Positions 1 to 10,800 of a stretch of DNA of 64,000 nucleotides are shown here, piece by piece. Made by a program: the position numbers and the translations under genes. Each line of letters begins with the position of its first letter. Positions within the stretch are counted from its first letter, which is position 1. Under the pieces are notes generated by a model that was not told the DNA's origin, did not search any database, and saw only the letters and a list, made by a program, of their open reading frames with translations. Source of the DNA: Acanthornis magna (lineage: Eukaryota > Chordata > Aves > Passeriformes > Acanthizidae); contig JAWUZG010000177.1 in NCBI GenBank assembly GCA_036785705.1, forward strand, positions 1,736,001-1,800,000, given 5' to 3'.

Positions 1-1050
1 AGTTCCCAGATCGAGTCTGACCATCCCCAGCACTGCTCATGTCCCCAAGTGCTGGAATCATGGAATCATCGAGGTCGGAAAACACTTCCCAAATTGAGTC
101 CAACCATCCCCGGCACTGCCCCATGTCCCCAAGTGCTGGAATCATGGAATCACTGAGGTTGGAAAACACTTCCCAGGTTGAGTCTAACCATCCCCAGCAC
201 TGCCCCATGGCCCCAAATGTTGGAATCATGGAATCACTAAGGTCCGAAAACACTTCCCAAATTGAGTCTAACCACCCCCAGCACTGCCCTGTGTCTCCAA
301 ATGTTGGAATCATGGAATCATCAAGGTCAGAAAACAGTTCCCATATCGAGTCTGACCATCCCAGCACTGCCCTGTGTCCCCAAAAGCTGGAATCATGGAA
401 TCACTGAGGTTGGAAAACACTTCCCAGGTTGAGTCTAACCATCCCCAGCACTGCCCCATGGCCCCAAATGTTGGAATCATGGAATCACTGAGGTCGGAAA
501 ACACTTCCCAAATCGAGTCCAACCATCCCCAGCACTGCCCATGGCCCCAAATGTTGGAATCATGGAATCACCGAGGTTGGAAAACACTTCCCAAATTGAG
601 TCCGACCACCCCCAGCACTGCCCTGTGTCCCCAAATGTTGGAATCATGGAATCATTGAGGTTGGAAAAAACTTCCCAGGTTGAGTCCAACCATCCCCAGC
701 ACTGCCCTGCGTCTCCAAGTGTTGGAATCATGGAATCACTGAGGTTGGAAAAAACTTCCCAGGTTGAGTCCAACCATCCCCAGCACTGCCCTGCGTCTCC
801 AAGTGCTGGAATCAAGGAATCACTGAGGTCAGAAAACACTTCCCAGATCGAGTCTGACCATCCCCAGCACTGCCCTGCGTCTCCAAGTGCTGGAATCATG
901 GAATCACTGAGGTCGGAAAACACTTCCCAGATCGAATCTGACCATCCCCAGCACTGCCCATGTCCCCAAGTGCTGGAATCATGGAATCACTGAGGTTGGA
1001 AAACACTTCCCAGATCGAGTCTGACCGTCCCCAGCACTGCCCATGTCCCC
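1..1050 (-). repeat. 84-bp minisatellite made of CR1 3' ends
   Basis: About 12.5 head-to-tail units of 84 bp (28 codons, so several frames stay open). Each unit is a diverged CR1 3' terminus in minus orientation: the GGAATCA-TGGAATCA tail, GAGGTTGGAAAA, GAGTC(C/T)AACCATCCCC and CAGCACTGCC. The last unit runs on without a break into a longer CR1 fragment. The array continues left of the window. Confidence 0.9.
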
Positions 1051-1225
1051 AAGTGCCACATCCACAGGGCTCTGAAATCCCTGCAGGGATGGGGACTCAC
1101 CCCTGCCCTGTTCCAATGCCTGACAACCCTTCCAGTGAGGAATTTTTCCCAATATCCTAAACCTCCCCTGATGCAATCTGAGGCTGTTTCCTCTGGTCCC
1201 TGGGAGGAACAACCCAGACCTGACA
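1050..1225 (-). mobile_element. CR1 LINE fragment continuing from the array
   Basis: CR1 is the main non-LTR retrotransposon of birds; copies are usually 5'-truncated. This one shows the usual minus-strand order of 3'-region blocks after the last 84-bp unit: CCACATCCACAGGGCT, TGCAGGGATGGGGACTC, AATTTTTCCCAATATCC and the GAGGCTGTTTCCTCT block. Confidence 0.8.
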
Positions 1226-1229
1226 CAGA

Positions 1230-2380
1230 CTAAGCTCCCTTTAACTGAGGCTTTTGCCAAGGTATTTCACTCTAAGTCCACAGCTCCACTGCTGACAATT
1301 ATTCATTTGTACACAGCAATTTGTCCTCTAGGAAACGCCTCTCCCTGTTCCTGGAGCTGCTCAGCAAACACAGGAATTCACTCTTTGCTCTCCTCACTGG
1401 CTGCCACTGGCATCTCTTCACCCTCTCCTCTGAAACACACCTGCAAAAATGATTTTCCTCACCTTTCCTTCTTCGGGTTGGGATTAAATCCTACCTGTTT
1501 CAGGGTAAACCTTCATAAAAAGATTCTGTTCCCACCAGGGAGGCCCTACAAAAAGCTTGACTCTTTCCTTCCTGTCCTCCTGGATGCAACCATGCTGATC
1601 TGCACTTTGCCAAGCTGCTAGCGACTCATTTGGCTCCATCTTCCCTAAAAAGGAGATCCAACAGGAAAAACATAAAATACTGCTTTTAGAAGGTGACATT
1701 TGCAGCCCCTAAGCCTCCCTCCGAAATCCAGAATTAATTTTTCTCGTGAAAAAGCCACCAGGTGCCAGTGGCTCGGTGTTGAGATATCCCAGAGCGAGGA
1801 CAGGGATCCCAAACCTGTGCTGGCTTTTCCCAGAGTATCCATCCGTGTTTGTGCTCCCTGGGACACGCACACAGGACAGGGAACAGGATCCCAATCCTGC
1901 CCTTCCCTGCTGGACGTGTTTCCAAGCACAAACAGCCCTCAGAGGGCCGGCTGGGACTGGCGGCCGCGCGTTGCCATTTCCCATCTGCGGGGCCGAGGGT
2001 GGGGACAGCTTCCCACCTGTCGGTTTGGTGTGGGAAGCTCGGCAGCCACGCCCAGAACTGAAGCTTTCCCAGCATTTTAACCTCTTCCCACACCGAAATC
2101 ACCACCCAGAGCAGCAATTCCGTGTGGCACTGCCACCCCAGATGCTGCTGGGGCTGGTTTGTCCCGTGCGAACTCGCGAGGGACGCTGCTGCACTGACGC
2201 CTTCTCACCAGCGCTTGCGAAAGCAGAGAGCTAATCCCCCTGCCCACGTCAGACCCTAATGCTCTGCCCGGGCTCCCAGCACAAATCCTCATCGCCCCAG
2301 CCCTAAGCATGGCCCCCTTGGGTTGGATGGAGAGGTGGGGTTGGCCTTTTGGGATGGCTGGGGGGATGGAGAAGGGCAGG
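1230..2380. other. Unique non-coding stretch
   Basis: I see no exon, RNA gene or known repeat here. The overlapping open frames on both strands between 1700 and 2240 have no recognisable product and no conserved motif. Confidence 0.4.
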
Positions 2381-3545
2381 GCTCGGTGCAGGCTCCTCTG
2401 GGTGCCCACCTTGGTGCTGCCAGGAGCACCTCCAGCAGGAAAATGTGCTGTGGGACAGGAAAAGGGGAGCCAAGGGGGACCGGCAGGATCCACTGGATCT
2501 GCGACACAAATTCCCTGCTCATGGCTGATCCCACACCCTCCATTGCCACTCTCTTCCCAGCTCTTCTGGAACATCTCCAGCAGGAAAATGTGCTGTGGGG
2601 ACAGGAAAAGGGCAGGACTTGGCTCAGGCTCCTCTCAGTGCCCACCTTGGTGCTGCCAGGAGCACCTCCAGCAGGAAAATGTGCCTTGGGACAGGAAAAG
2701 GGCAGGACTGGGTGCAGGCTCCTCTCGGTGCCCACCTTGGTGCTGCCAGGAGCACCTCCAGCAGGAAAATGTGCCTTGAGACAGGAAGAGGGGAGCCAAG
2801 GGTGACAGGCAGGATCCATTGGATCTGTGAAATGCATTCCCTGCTCATGGCTTGATCCCACACCCTCCACTGCCACTCCCTTCCCAGCTCTTCTGGAACA
2901 TCTCCAGCAGGAAAATGTGCTGTGGGGACAGGAGAAGGGCAGGGCTCGGTGCAGGCTCCTCTTGGTGCCCACCTTGGTGCTGCCAAGAGCATCTCCAGCA
3001 GGAAAATGTGCCTTGGGACAGGAAAAGAGCAGGACTTGGCTCAGGCTCCTCTCAGTGCCCACCTTGGTGCTGCCAGGAGTGTCTCCAACAGGAAAATGTG
3101 CCTTGGGACAGGAAAAGGGCAGCCAAGGGGGACAGGCAGGATCCACTGGATCTGCGACACGAATTCCCTGCTCATGGCTGATCCCACACCCTCCACTGCC
3201 ACTTCCTCCCCAGCTCTTCTGGAGCATCTCCAGCAGGAGAATGCACTTTGGGGACAGGAAAAGGGCAGGACTTGGTGCAGGCTCCTCTCAGTGCCCACCT
3301 TGGTGCTGCCAGGAGCACCTCCAGCAGGAAAATGTGCTGTGGGGACAGGAAAAGGGCAGGACTTGGTGCAGGCTCCTCTCGGTGCCCACCTTGGTGCTGC
3401 CAGGAGCACCTCCAGCAGGAAAATGTGCTGTGGGACAGGAAAAGGGCAGCCAAGGGGGATAGGCAGGATCCACTGGATCTGTGAAATGAATTCCCTGCCC
3501 ATGGCTTGATCCCACACCCTCCACTGCCACTCCCTTCCCAATTCC
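2380..3545. repeat. Higher-order tandem repeat, basic unit about 90 bp
   Basis: A basic unit of about 90 bp (GGTGCTGCCAGGAGCACCTC, CAGCAGGAAAATGTGC, GGGACAGGAAAAGGGCAG) recurs about nine times. Four copies of a second module (GGCAGGATCCACTGGATCTG, TCATGGCTGATCCCACACCC) interrupt it, so the array repeats at a larger scale of roughly 330 bp. Frames on both strands are open simply because of the repeat composition. Confidence 0.9.
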
Positions 3546-4269
3546 TCCTGTGCCTCCTTCCATGCCCTGGTTTGAATCCCAGCTGGAGCTTGGAGCGTTC
3601 CCCTCCTCTCCCCTCCACACAGCCCCCGGTTGGTGACAGCCCCGAGGCCGTCAGCCCTTCCTCGGGCCTGGAGCTGCTCTGCTCTGCCCTCCCCGGGCAC
3701 CCAGCGCGGGCAGGAGCCTCATCAATATTTCAGAGCAGCCGGGAAGCCCTGGCAGCCTTCAGGGCCCCACGGATCAATGGCAAACAAAAGGCTGCAGGGT
3801 GAGGATGCTCCAGCACCGCTCCTTCCAGCGCTCACTGAGTTCCTCTCACTCCAAAAGCAGCTCCAGAGCACAGAGCTCCCTCTCAGCAGAGCATTTTCCA
3901 GCATTTCCAGGGATCGGTGCTGCCACAATCCCCTCACTGGCTCTCCATATTCCTTTGTTTAATGCCAAGCACTCAAGAACAAAACCATCTGAGCCTGCGG
4001 GCGTGGGGTCAGCAGTTCCTGCATCCCCACTCCCAGCAGATGCTCCGGAGGGGCAGCAAAACCATAAAGCACTTAGTTGGTCTGACACTGCATGGGAGCA
4101 GGAGATCTTGTTTCCTTCAGCTGGAAATGTAACAGATCACAAGATTATCACAGCCCTTTGGCGGTGCAGCCACGTCCTGGGCTCCCTGCAAGGTATCAGC
4201 CCTAGATTCCAATGTATCCATGAGAATATGGAAGTTTCCTCTTTTTAGACATCTTGGTTATCCTGTATT

Positions 4270-4375
4270 CATTATTATTGTTGTTGTTGTTATTGTTATT
4301 GCTATTATTATTATTATCGTTATTATTATCATTATTATTATCATTATCATTATAATTTTTTTTTATTATTACTAC
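4270..4375. repeat. (ATT)n-like microsatellite
   Basis: About 100 bases of interrupted TTA/TTG triplets that end in a poly(T) run. Confidence 0.9.
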
Positions 4376-4511
4376 TGTGATAATTCAGAGATGGGATGGG
4401 AAAAATGCAATAGTGAGATAGAAACAAAAAAAAAATAATAAAAGAGAGTAATTACACTTAATGGCTAAAAGTAGGCATAAAAACACCTTGTCTGATCTCG
4501 AGGGATGTTCA

Positions 4512-4645
4512 TAGAAATCATGGAATGGTTTGGGTGGGAAGTGAGTTAAGGATCATCCCATCCCATGGGCAGGGACACCTTCCACCATCCCAGGTTGTCC
4601 CAAACCTGTCCAGCCTGGCCTTGGACACTCCCAGGGATGGGGAGG
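4512..4645 (-). mobile_element. CR1 fragment
   Basis: Minus-orientation 3' end: GAAATCATGGAATGGTTTGG, GGATCATCCCATCCCATGGG, CAGGGACACCTTCCACCATC and CTTGGACACTCCCAGGGATG. Confidence 0.85.
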
Positions 4646-4649
4646 TGTC

Positions 4650-6480
4650 AATCCACTGTCCTTCTCCCTATCAATAAGATGGGGACAAATTCCTACCCTA
4701 CCCTTCCAGATAGGATTTTTCCTTGGAAAAGTCCTGCAGAGGGTAAGAGCATTTATTGGGAATATCAGCAAATGAAGACCTTGCAGGCAGCAGCGAGCAG
4801 AGGGAATTTGCTGGCTAAGACCATTCCAGCTCTGGCAGTCGTTTTCCCCCTGTCCTTCCTGCCCCGAATCACTCCCAGTTCCACCTCCTCCGGACTGAAG
4901 GACACAGAGTGGTTTGTTCCTCTGCATCCAGGAGGGAGCTCCCGCTCCCAGCCCGGGCTCGGAGCAAATCCCGCGGGCAGTGCCAGCGCTGAAATCCATC
5001 TGCTCCCCACGGCCAGACAGAGACAGCAGCAATGGATACCAACATCTCCTCCATCCCTCGGGGAGATCTATTAGCTGGTTACGTAAGGGAACCGACAGCA
5101 CGGAGCTTCCAAGGACTACAAAGCCCTTCCCCTTAATACCACCGGAGATTAGAGCAAATCGAAGGAGAGCGGAGAGCAGGCGAGGGGCTGTGGGCGAGGG
5201 TTTGCTCACTGGAAAATGCTGCAGTCTCTCCCCTTAATGCACTCTAAATCCCATCTGATTTCCAACTCGGCTGCTAGGAAAAAAAAAAAAAAAAGAAGGG
5301 GAAAAAAGATAGCCCAGCCTGCATTAAAATGATATCAGTGCTGGGAGAGTGAGGTGGAGTGACTCAGGGTGTGGAGAAGAGGAGTTGGGAGGGGAAGCAT
5401 CCAAAGGAATCCAGACCATAAAAGTATTTTTGGGAGCAGAGCAAAAGGAACCAGGGGTGCAGATCTGCTTTTCCAAATCTGATTAGTTGCTGGTTTTGAG
5501 CATCCAGGGTCAGATCCTGCCTCGATAAACACGCAGCACTTATCGCCCTCGCGCCAGGCTGCGCAGAATAAACACAGCCCTGCTCTTCCCTCGGTGCCAA
5601 CGCACTCCCGGCTCCGGGGACAGGGATTTCCCTTCATCCCTGCTCCCTCTTCAGGCTGGCTGACTCCACAGCAAGGGAGCCCAGCCTGCTCCCAGCAAAC
5701 TCCTCCTCACTGCAAACAAACACTGCCGCTCCGGACTGAGCGTGATCCCGGCTGGATGGGATTTTCATGGAAGTCGGGTCCCACCTAAGGGGGTTTGTGC
5801 TTCACCTGTGAAGTGACAGCTCTGCCACCCAACCACATGTGCTGGGCCCCCCTTGGACAGCTCACGTCCCCACAGCCCCACCCTGGAGGTGACGTTTCTC
5901 TAACTTCACCCTCTGCGCCCTTCTCCAGCTGATTTTGACACAGCTCCTTCCATTAATCCACATAACCACTGGGTTCCTTGGGATGCCACAATCACAGCCT
6001 GAGCCCCGAAATTATCCCAGAGTCAGCCTGGAAAGGCCTGGAGATCATTGAGTCCAACCTATGACCCAACACCATGGCATGAAGGGCCACGTCCAGGTGG
6101 GTTAAACACCTCCGGGGTCAGGCAGAACCACGGAGCAGTGGACGAGCCCCAGGAAGGCACATCTGCACATTCCCTTCATCCCTTGAACCAATTTCTAGGG
6201 ATTTACAGTTTCATTTCTGCTTTGAAGAGCTGCAAAAGTCACCAGACTTGGCAGAAGAGACATCACAGGTGAGAAAGGCTACAGGGGAACCCCAGAACCA
6301 AGGGACTGACGGCGGTGGGAGGATGGAAAATAAAGCAGGAGGAAAATGGCCTGAGGCTGACTCAGGAGCAGCCACCGAGCACAGAAAAAAAGCCTTGAGA
6401 AGGGAAGGAAATAAGTAATAAAATGTTGGTTAGTTGAAGAGGTTTGGAGATGAGTTGATTACGGCACCAACTTAATTGTG
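4650..6480. other. Non-coding stretch, mostly unique
   Basis: Contains a poly(A) run at 5280-5294 and a short CR1-like 3' remnant (minus) at about 6009-6110 with GAGATCATTGAGTCCAACC. No exon or RNA gene is seen, and the missing NRF1 C-terminal exon is not here. Confidence 0.45.
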
Positions 6481-6524
6481 TTAATCACTCAAGGCTAGCC
6501 CTCCCTGTGCTGGGCACTGCAGGA

Positions 6525-7515
6525 CACAGCGTGGGGCAGCTCTCCCGAAAAACGAAGGATGAAGAGGCAGCAGGCAGAGCAGGGGTAGGACACAGTGTGG
6601 AACAGTTTTCCCAAAAAAAATGCAGGATAAAGACCCAACTGGCACAGGAGGGGTAGGACACAGTGTGGAGCAGTTTTCCCCAAAAAACACAGGATGAAGA
6701 GACAACTGGCAGAGCAGGGGTAGGACACAGTGTGGAGCAGTTTTCCCCAAAAAACACAGGATGAAGAGACAACTGGCAGAGCAGGGGTAGGACATAGTGT
6801 GGAGCAGTTTTCCTAAAAACGCAGGATAAAGAGGCGCAGCAGGGGTAGGACACAGTGTGGGGCAGCTCTCCCAAAAAACAAAGGATGAAGACCCAACTGG
6901 CACAGGAGGGGTAGGACACAGTGTGGGGCAGTTCTCTCAAAAAACGAAGGTTGATGAGGCAGCTGGCAAGGGAGGGGTAGGACACAGCGTGGAGCAGTTT
7001 TCCCCAAAAAATGAAGGATGAAGTGGCAGCTGGCAAGGGAGGGGTAGGACACAGTGTGGAGCAGCTCTCCCAAAAAATGAAGGCTGAAGAGGCTGCAGGC
7101 AGAGCAGGGGTAGGACACAGTGTGGAGCAGTTCTCCCAAAAAACAAAGGATAAAGACCCAACTGGCACAGGAGGAGTAGGACACAGTGTGGAGCAGGTCT
7201 CCCAAAAAACACAGGATGAAGACCCAACTGGGCAAGGAGGGGTAGGACACAGTGTGGGGCAGTTCTCCCAAAAAACGATGGATAAAGACCCAACTGGCAG
7301 AGGAGGGGTAAGACACAGCGTGGAACAGTTTTCCCAAAAAAATGCAGGATAAAGACCCAACTGGCAGAGGAGGGGTAGGACACAGTGTGGGGCAGCTCTC
7401 CCAAAAAACAAAGGATGAAGACCCAACTGGCAGAGGAGGGGTAGGACACAGTGTGGAGCAGTTTTCCCCAAAAAACGCAGGATAAAGACCCAACTGGCAG
7501 AGGAGGGGCAGAGCA
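6525..7515. repeat. 68-bp minisatellite
   Basis: About 14 units of roughly 68 bp built on GTAGGACACAGTGTGGAGCA, a TTTTCCCCAAAAAA core and GATGAAGACCCAACTGGCA. Units differ by a few substitutions and 1-base changes in the A run. The 381-codon and shorter minus-strand frames across it are repeat translations. It lies about 200 bases downstream of NRF1 exon 9. Confidence 0.92.
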
Positions 7516-7713
7516 GAGCCACCACTGGAGCACACAAGGACTCAATGCTCCCATTCCATCCTGAGATCACACCCCAACGCTGCTCAGTGGCCCCGAGCGA
7601 GGGAGGACTGTTCCACCCCCAAACTGCCACACGCCAGTGAAAGAGAGGAAAAGACCGTTTTTAAGAGCCTAAACAAAAAAAAAAACCAAATGAAAGCTTT
7701 GCAGAGGCCTTAC

Positions 7714-7838
7714 CGTTGGCATCCTGGACTCCGGTGAGCGCCCCGACCGCGGCTGCAGTTTCCCCAGACAGGACAATTTGGCCTCCTCCTTGCAGGGTGG
7801 CCTCGGCCAGCGTGGCTACGGCGTGGGCAGCGGCTTCA
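7714..7838 (-). CDS. NRF1: NRF1 ninth coding exon (residues 407-449)
   Basis: Acceptor CGCCCGCAG| before 7838 and donor CCAACG|GTAAGG after 7714; 125 bases, phase 2 in and phase 1 out. It encodes SEAAAHAVATLAEATLQGGG through GVQDANG of the activation region. The remaining C-terminal exon (in mammals starting LVQIPV and ending VVTLEQ) is not recognisable between here and position 1. Confidence 0.96.
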
Positions 7839-10800
7839 CTGCGGGCGTGCAGAGGGGAGAGAGGGGTTAGGAACACCAAATGACTCCATTTTAACCAGGA
7901 AAAGCACGGCAAGAGAACAATCCGGAGCAGAGGGATTCGTATTCGGCCTGGCTGAGGTTATGCAGAGCAGAAAATCCACCCTGGAGGAGGAACAGATGGG
8001 AAGAAGTTGCTCCCACTGGATTTTTTCAGCTTGCAGATCTCTCAGAACATCCCTGTGCTCTCCCTTTCACTCAGGACTTCACTAAAATTTGGAATTTGGG
8101 ATAATCCCAGCAGTTTTTCCACACGGTTCCTTCCTGCCTCTGGATTCAGGTTCATCCTGGGACCCTGCAGATCCCAGAGCTCTCCCTTCATCACTGCTGC
8201 TGCTGCCAAGGAGTTCCCCATTTAATTAGAAGAAAAAATTGCATTATGGTGCTTCAAAACCTCCTGGCTTGGCGGCCCTTTAGTCTGATACTGTGAGAAG
8301 CAGAAAGTTAAACTTTTCCTTTTTTGTTTTCCTCATGGTTTCATACACTCCCAGTGACCCCCTGCGCCCAGCTGAAGAGCCACAGCCCACTGGGGCATGG
8401 ATCATTCCTGGGTTTTCATCCCTCCTGTCCTTTCCAGACCTTTTCTATCTGAGTGGTGAGCACTTCCCACACTATTCAAGATGTGAACACACCTTGAGTT
8501 AGTCCAGAGGCCTAATCCTGAATTGTCCTTTATGCCCTCCTCTAAAATTCCTAATATTCAATTTATTCTTTTGACAATATCTGCTCAGCAGGGGTAAAAC
8601 ATTCCTGAAGCCAAATTTCCTACCAATTCTTACCTTAAGGAGCTGAAAAAAGCAGGGATTTCCTTTCCCTTCCCCATGGATGCTCTTCCTCTGCTCATTC
8701 TCTGCTCGACCAATTGACTCAAACATTTTCCAAGTATTTTCCCATATTTTCCTTCTCTCCCCTCCTTTCCTGCTCAGATGCCAAACACTTTCCTGCTGTA
8801 TGCACTCAGGGTGGATTTTCAGCTCTGAACAGCCCCTCTGTGTCTCAGCTCTCAAACCCTCTTGGAGAACCAGAGTATTTTCCTGTCTGGTTTCCCCTCT
8901 CCCCTTGGCACATGCTCCTCCTGAGTTTGGGGCTCTGGGAAGGCATTTCCCTGCAGGGAAGCCAAGGGGAGCTCAGCCCAGCTGGGATCAGGTGCAATCC
9001 CATGCCCAGCCTTCCCAATTCCAAAAAAAACCATGGAGGGAAATCTGGAAACCTGGAAATGTGCAGGATAAAGTTCTGCAGGTTGGATTTGGGGAGATGG
9101 GGCTGTTTCCTCTAACTGCAGTGTCCTGAGACGATTATCTGTTTTTAAAAGGGAATTTTACACAGAAACTATTAGTAAAAAAGCCTCTTTGACCAATCTC
9201 ATAGAGCAGACAAGAAATATCTGAAGGACCTGAATCTGGAGCACAAAGAAAAGCAACAGCTCCTGGTGTGTTGGGGATTCCATCCCAACAGAGATTTGGG
9301 AGCAAACTGGGATCAGAGTGATCCCTTCAGCAATTCCTGATGGAACAAGGCCTCGGAGCTTTACTCCAACCACCAGCAGTGAGATCTTGTGCCTTGTCCT
9401 GTCCCAGCTCAGCCAAGAGCCCTGATCCAGGATCCTGCTCTGGGTGAGGGAAAGCCTTGGCCACAGCTCAGCACTGGGAAACCACTGTGCTGTGCTGAGA
9501 TGTCCTAAGTGCCACAGCTGTTCCCAGGCTCTGGGAGCAGCAGGAAAAGCTTAGGAAATGCAGCAGAGTTGAGCAAAGCCATTCTGTGCTGCTGGACGGA
9601 GCTGTGGGGTACACCTCAGCTCAGCACAGCACAGCACAGAGCTCCTGCCACCACTGCAGCTCCTAACACAAGCATTGAGCTATGCTTTGAAAGTGAAATG
9701 ATAGTGAAGTATTTGTGTTGCAATGTAGTGAAAGTTCTAGGGGTGGGTTGTGTGTAATTTGTCCTTTTGTGTTGTGTTGGAGTATTTAGCGTAGGAAACC
9801 TTCTCTTTAGTTAAGTTGTTTTTGTTGCTCTCTGTCAAGGTTGGACGATGGATGTTGATTTTAATGATTCAGCTTCTGCTTCAGAAAGATTGGAGGAAAA
9901 TATCCCAAACCAGGGGCCTGTGGGGAGATGCTGATTGTGAACAGAGCAGGAATTGGGAATAGTCCTGCAAATTCTGAACAGAGCAGGAATTGGGAATTGT
10001 CCTGCAGAGGATTCTGAACAGAGCAGGAATTGGGAATTGTCCTGCAGAGGATTCTGAACAGAGCAGGAATTGGGAATTGTCCTGCAGAGGATTCTGAACA
10101 GAGCAGGAGTCAGGAACTGTCCTGCAGATTCTGAACAGAGCAGGAATTGGGAATAGTCCTGCAAATTCTGAACAGAGCAGGAATTGGGAATTGTCCTGCA
10201 GAGGATTCTGAACAGAGCAGGAATTGGGAACTGTCCTGCAGAGGATTCTGAACAGAGCAGGAATTGGGAACTGTCCTGCAGATTCTGAACAGAGCAGGAA
10301 TTGGGAACTGTTCTGGAGAGGATTCTGAACAGAGCAGGAATTGGGAACTGTCCTGCAGAGGATTCTGAACAGAGCAGGAATTGGGAACTGTCCTGGAGAG
10401 GATTCTGAACAGAGCAGGAATTGGGAACTGTTCTGGAGAGGATTCTGAACAGAGCAGGAATTGGGAACTGTCCTGGAGAGGATTCTGAACAGAGCAGGAA
10501 TTGGGAATTGTCCTGCAGAGAATTCTGAACAGAGCAGGAATTGGGAATTGTCCTGCAGAGGATTCTGAACAGAGCAGGAATTGGGAATTGTCCTGCAGAG
10601 AATTCTGAACAGAGCAGGAATTGGGAACTGTCCTGCAGATGATTCTGAACAGAGCAGTAGTCAGGAACTGCCCTGCAGATTCTGAACAGAGCAGGAATTG
10701 GGAATTGTCCTGGAGAGGATTCTGAACAGAGCAGGAATTGGGAATTGTCCTGCAGAGAATTCTGAACAGAGCAGGAATTGGGAACTGTCCTGGAGAGGAT

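Noticed and set aside
2077..3700. Cysteine-rich frames on both strands considered as a secreted repeat protein
   Set aside because: Overlapping frames on both strands all track the 90-bp repeat; no signal peptide or splice site supports coding.
6485..7630. A 381-codon minus-strand frame rich in cysteine and hydrophobic residues
   Set aside because: It follows the 68-bp minisatellite unit by unit; the membrane-like composition comes from the repeat word.
1..7713. Search for the last NRF1 coding exon (about 54 residues ending VVTLEQ)
   Set aside because: No matching codons on the minus strand were found by eye; most of the interval is repeat arrays and unique non-coding DNA, so the exon probably lies left of the window.
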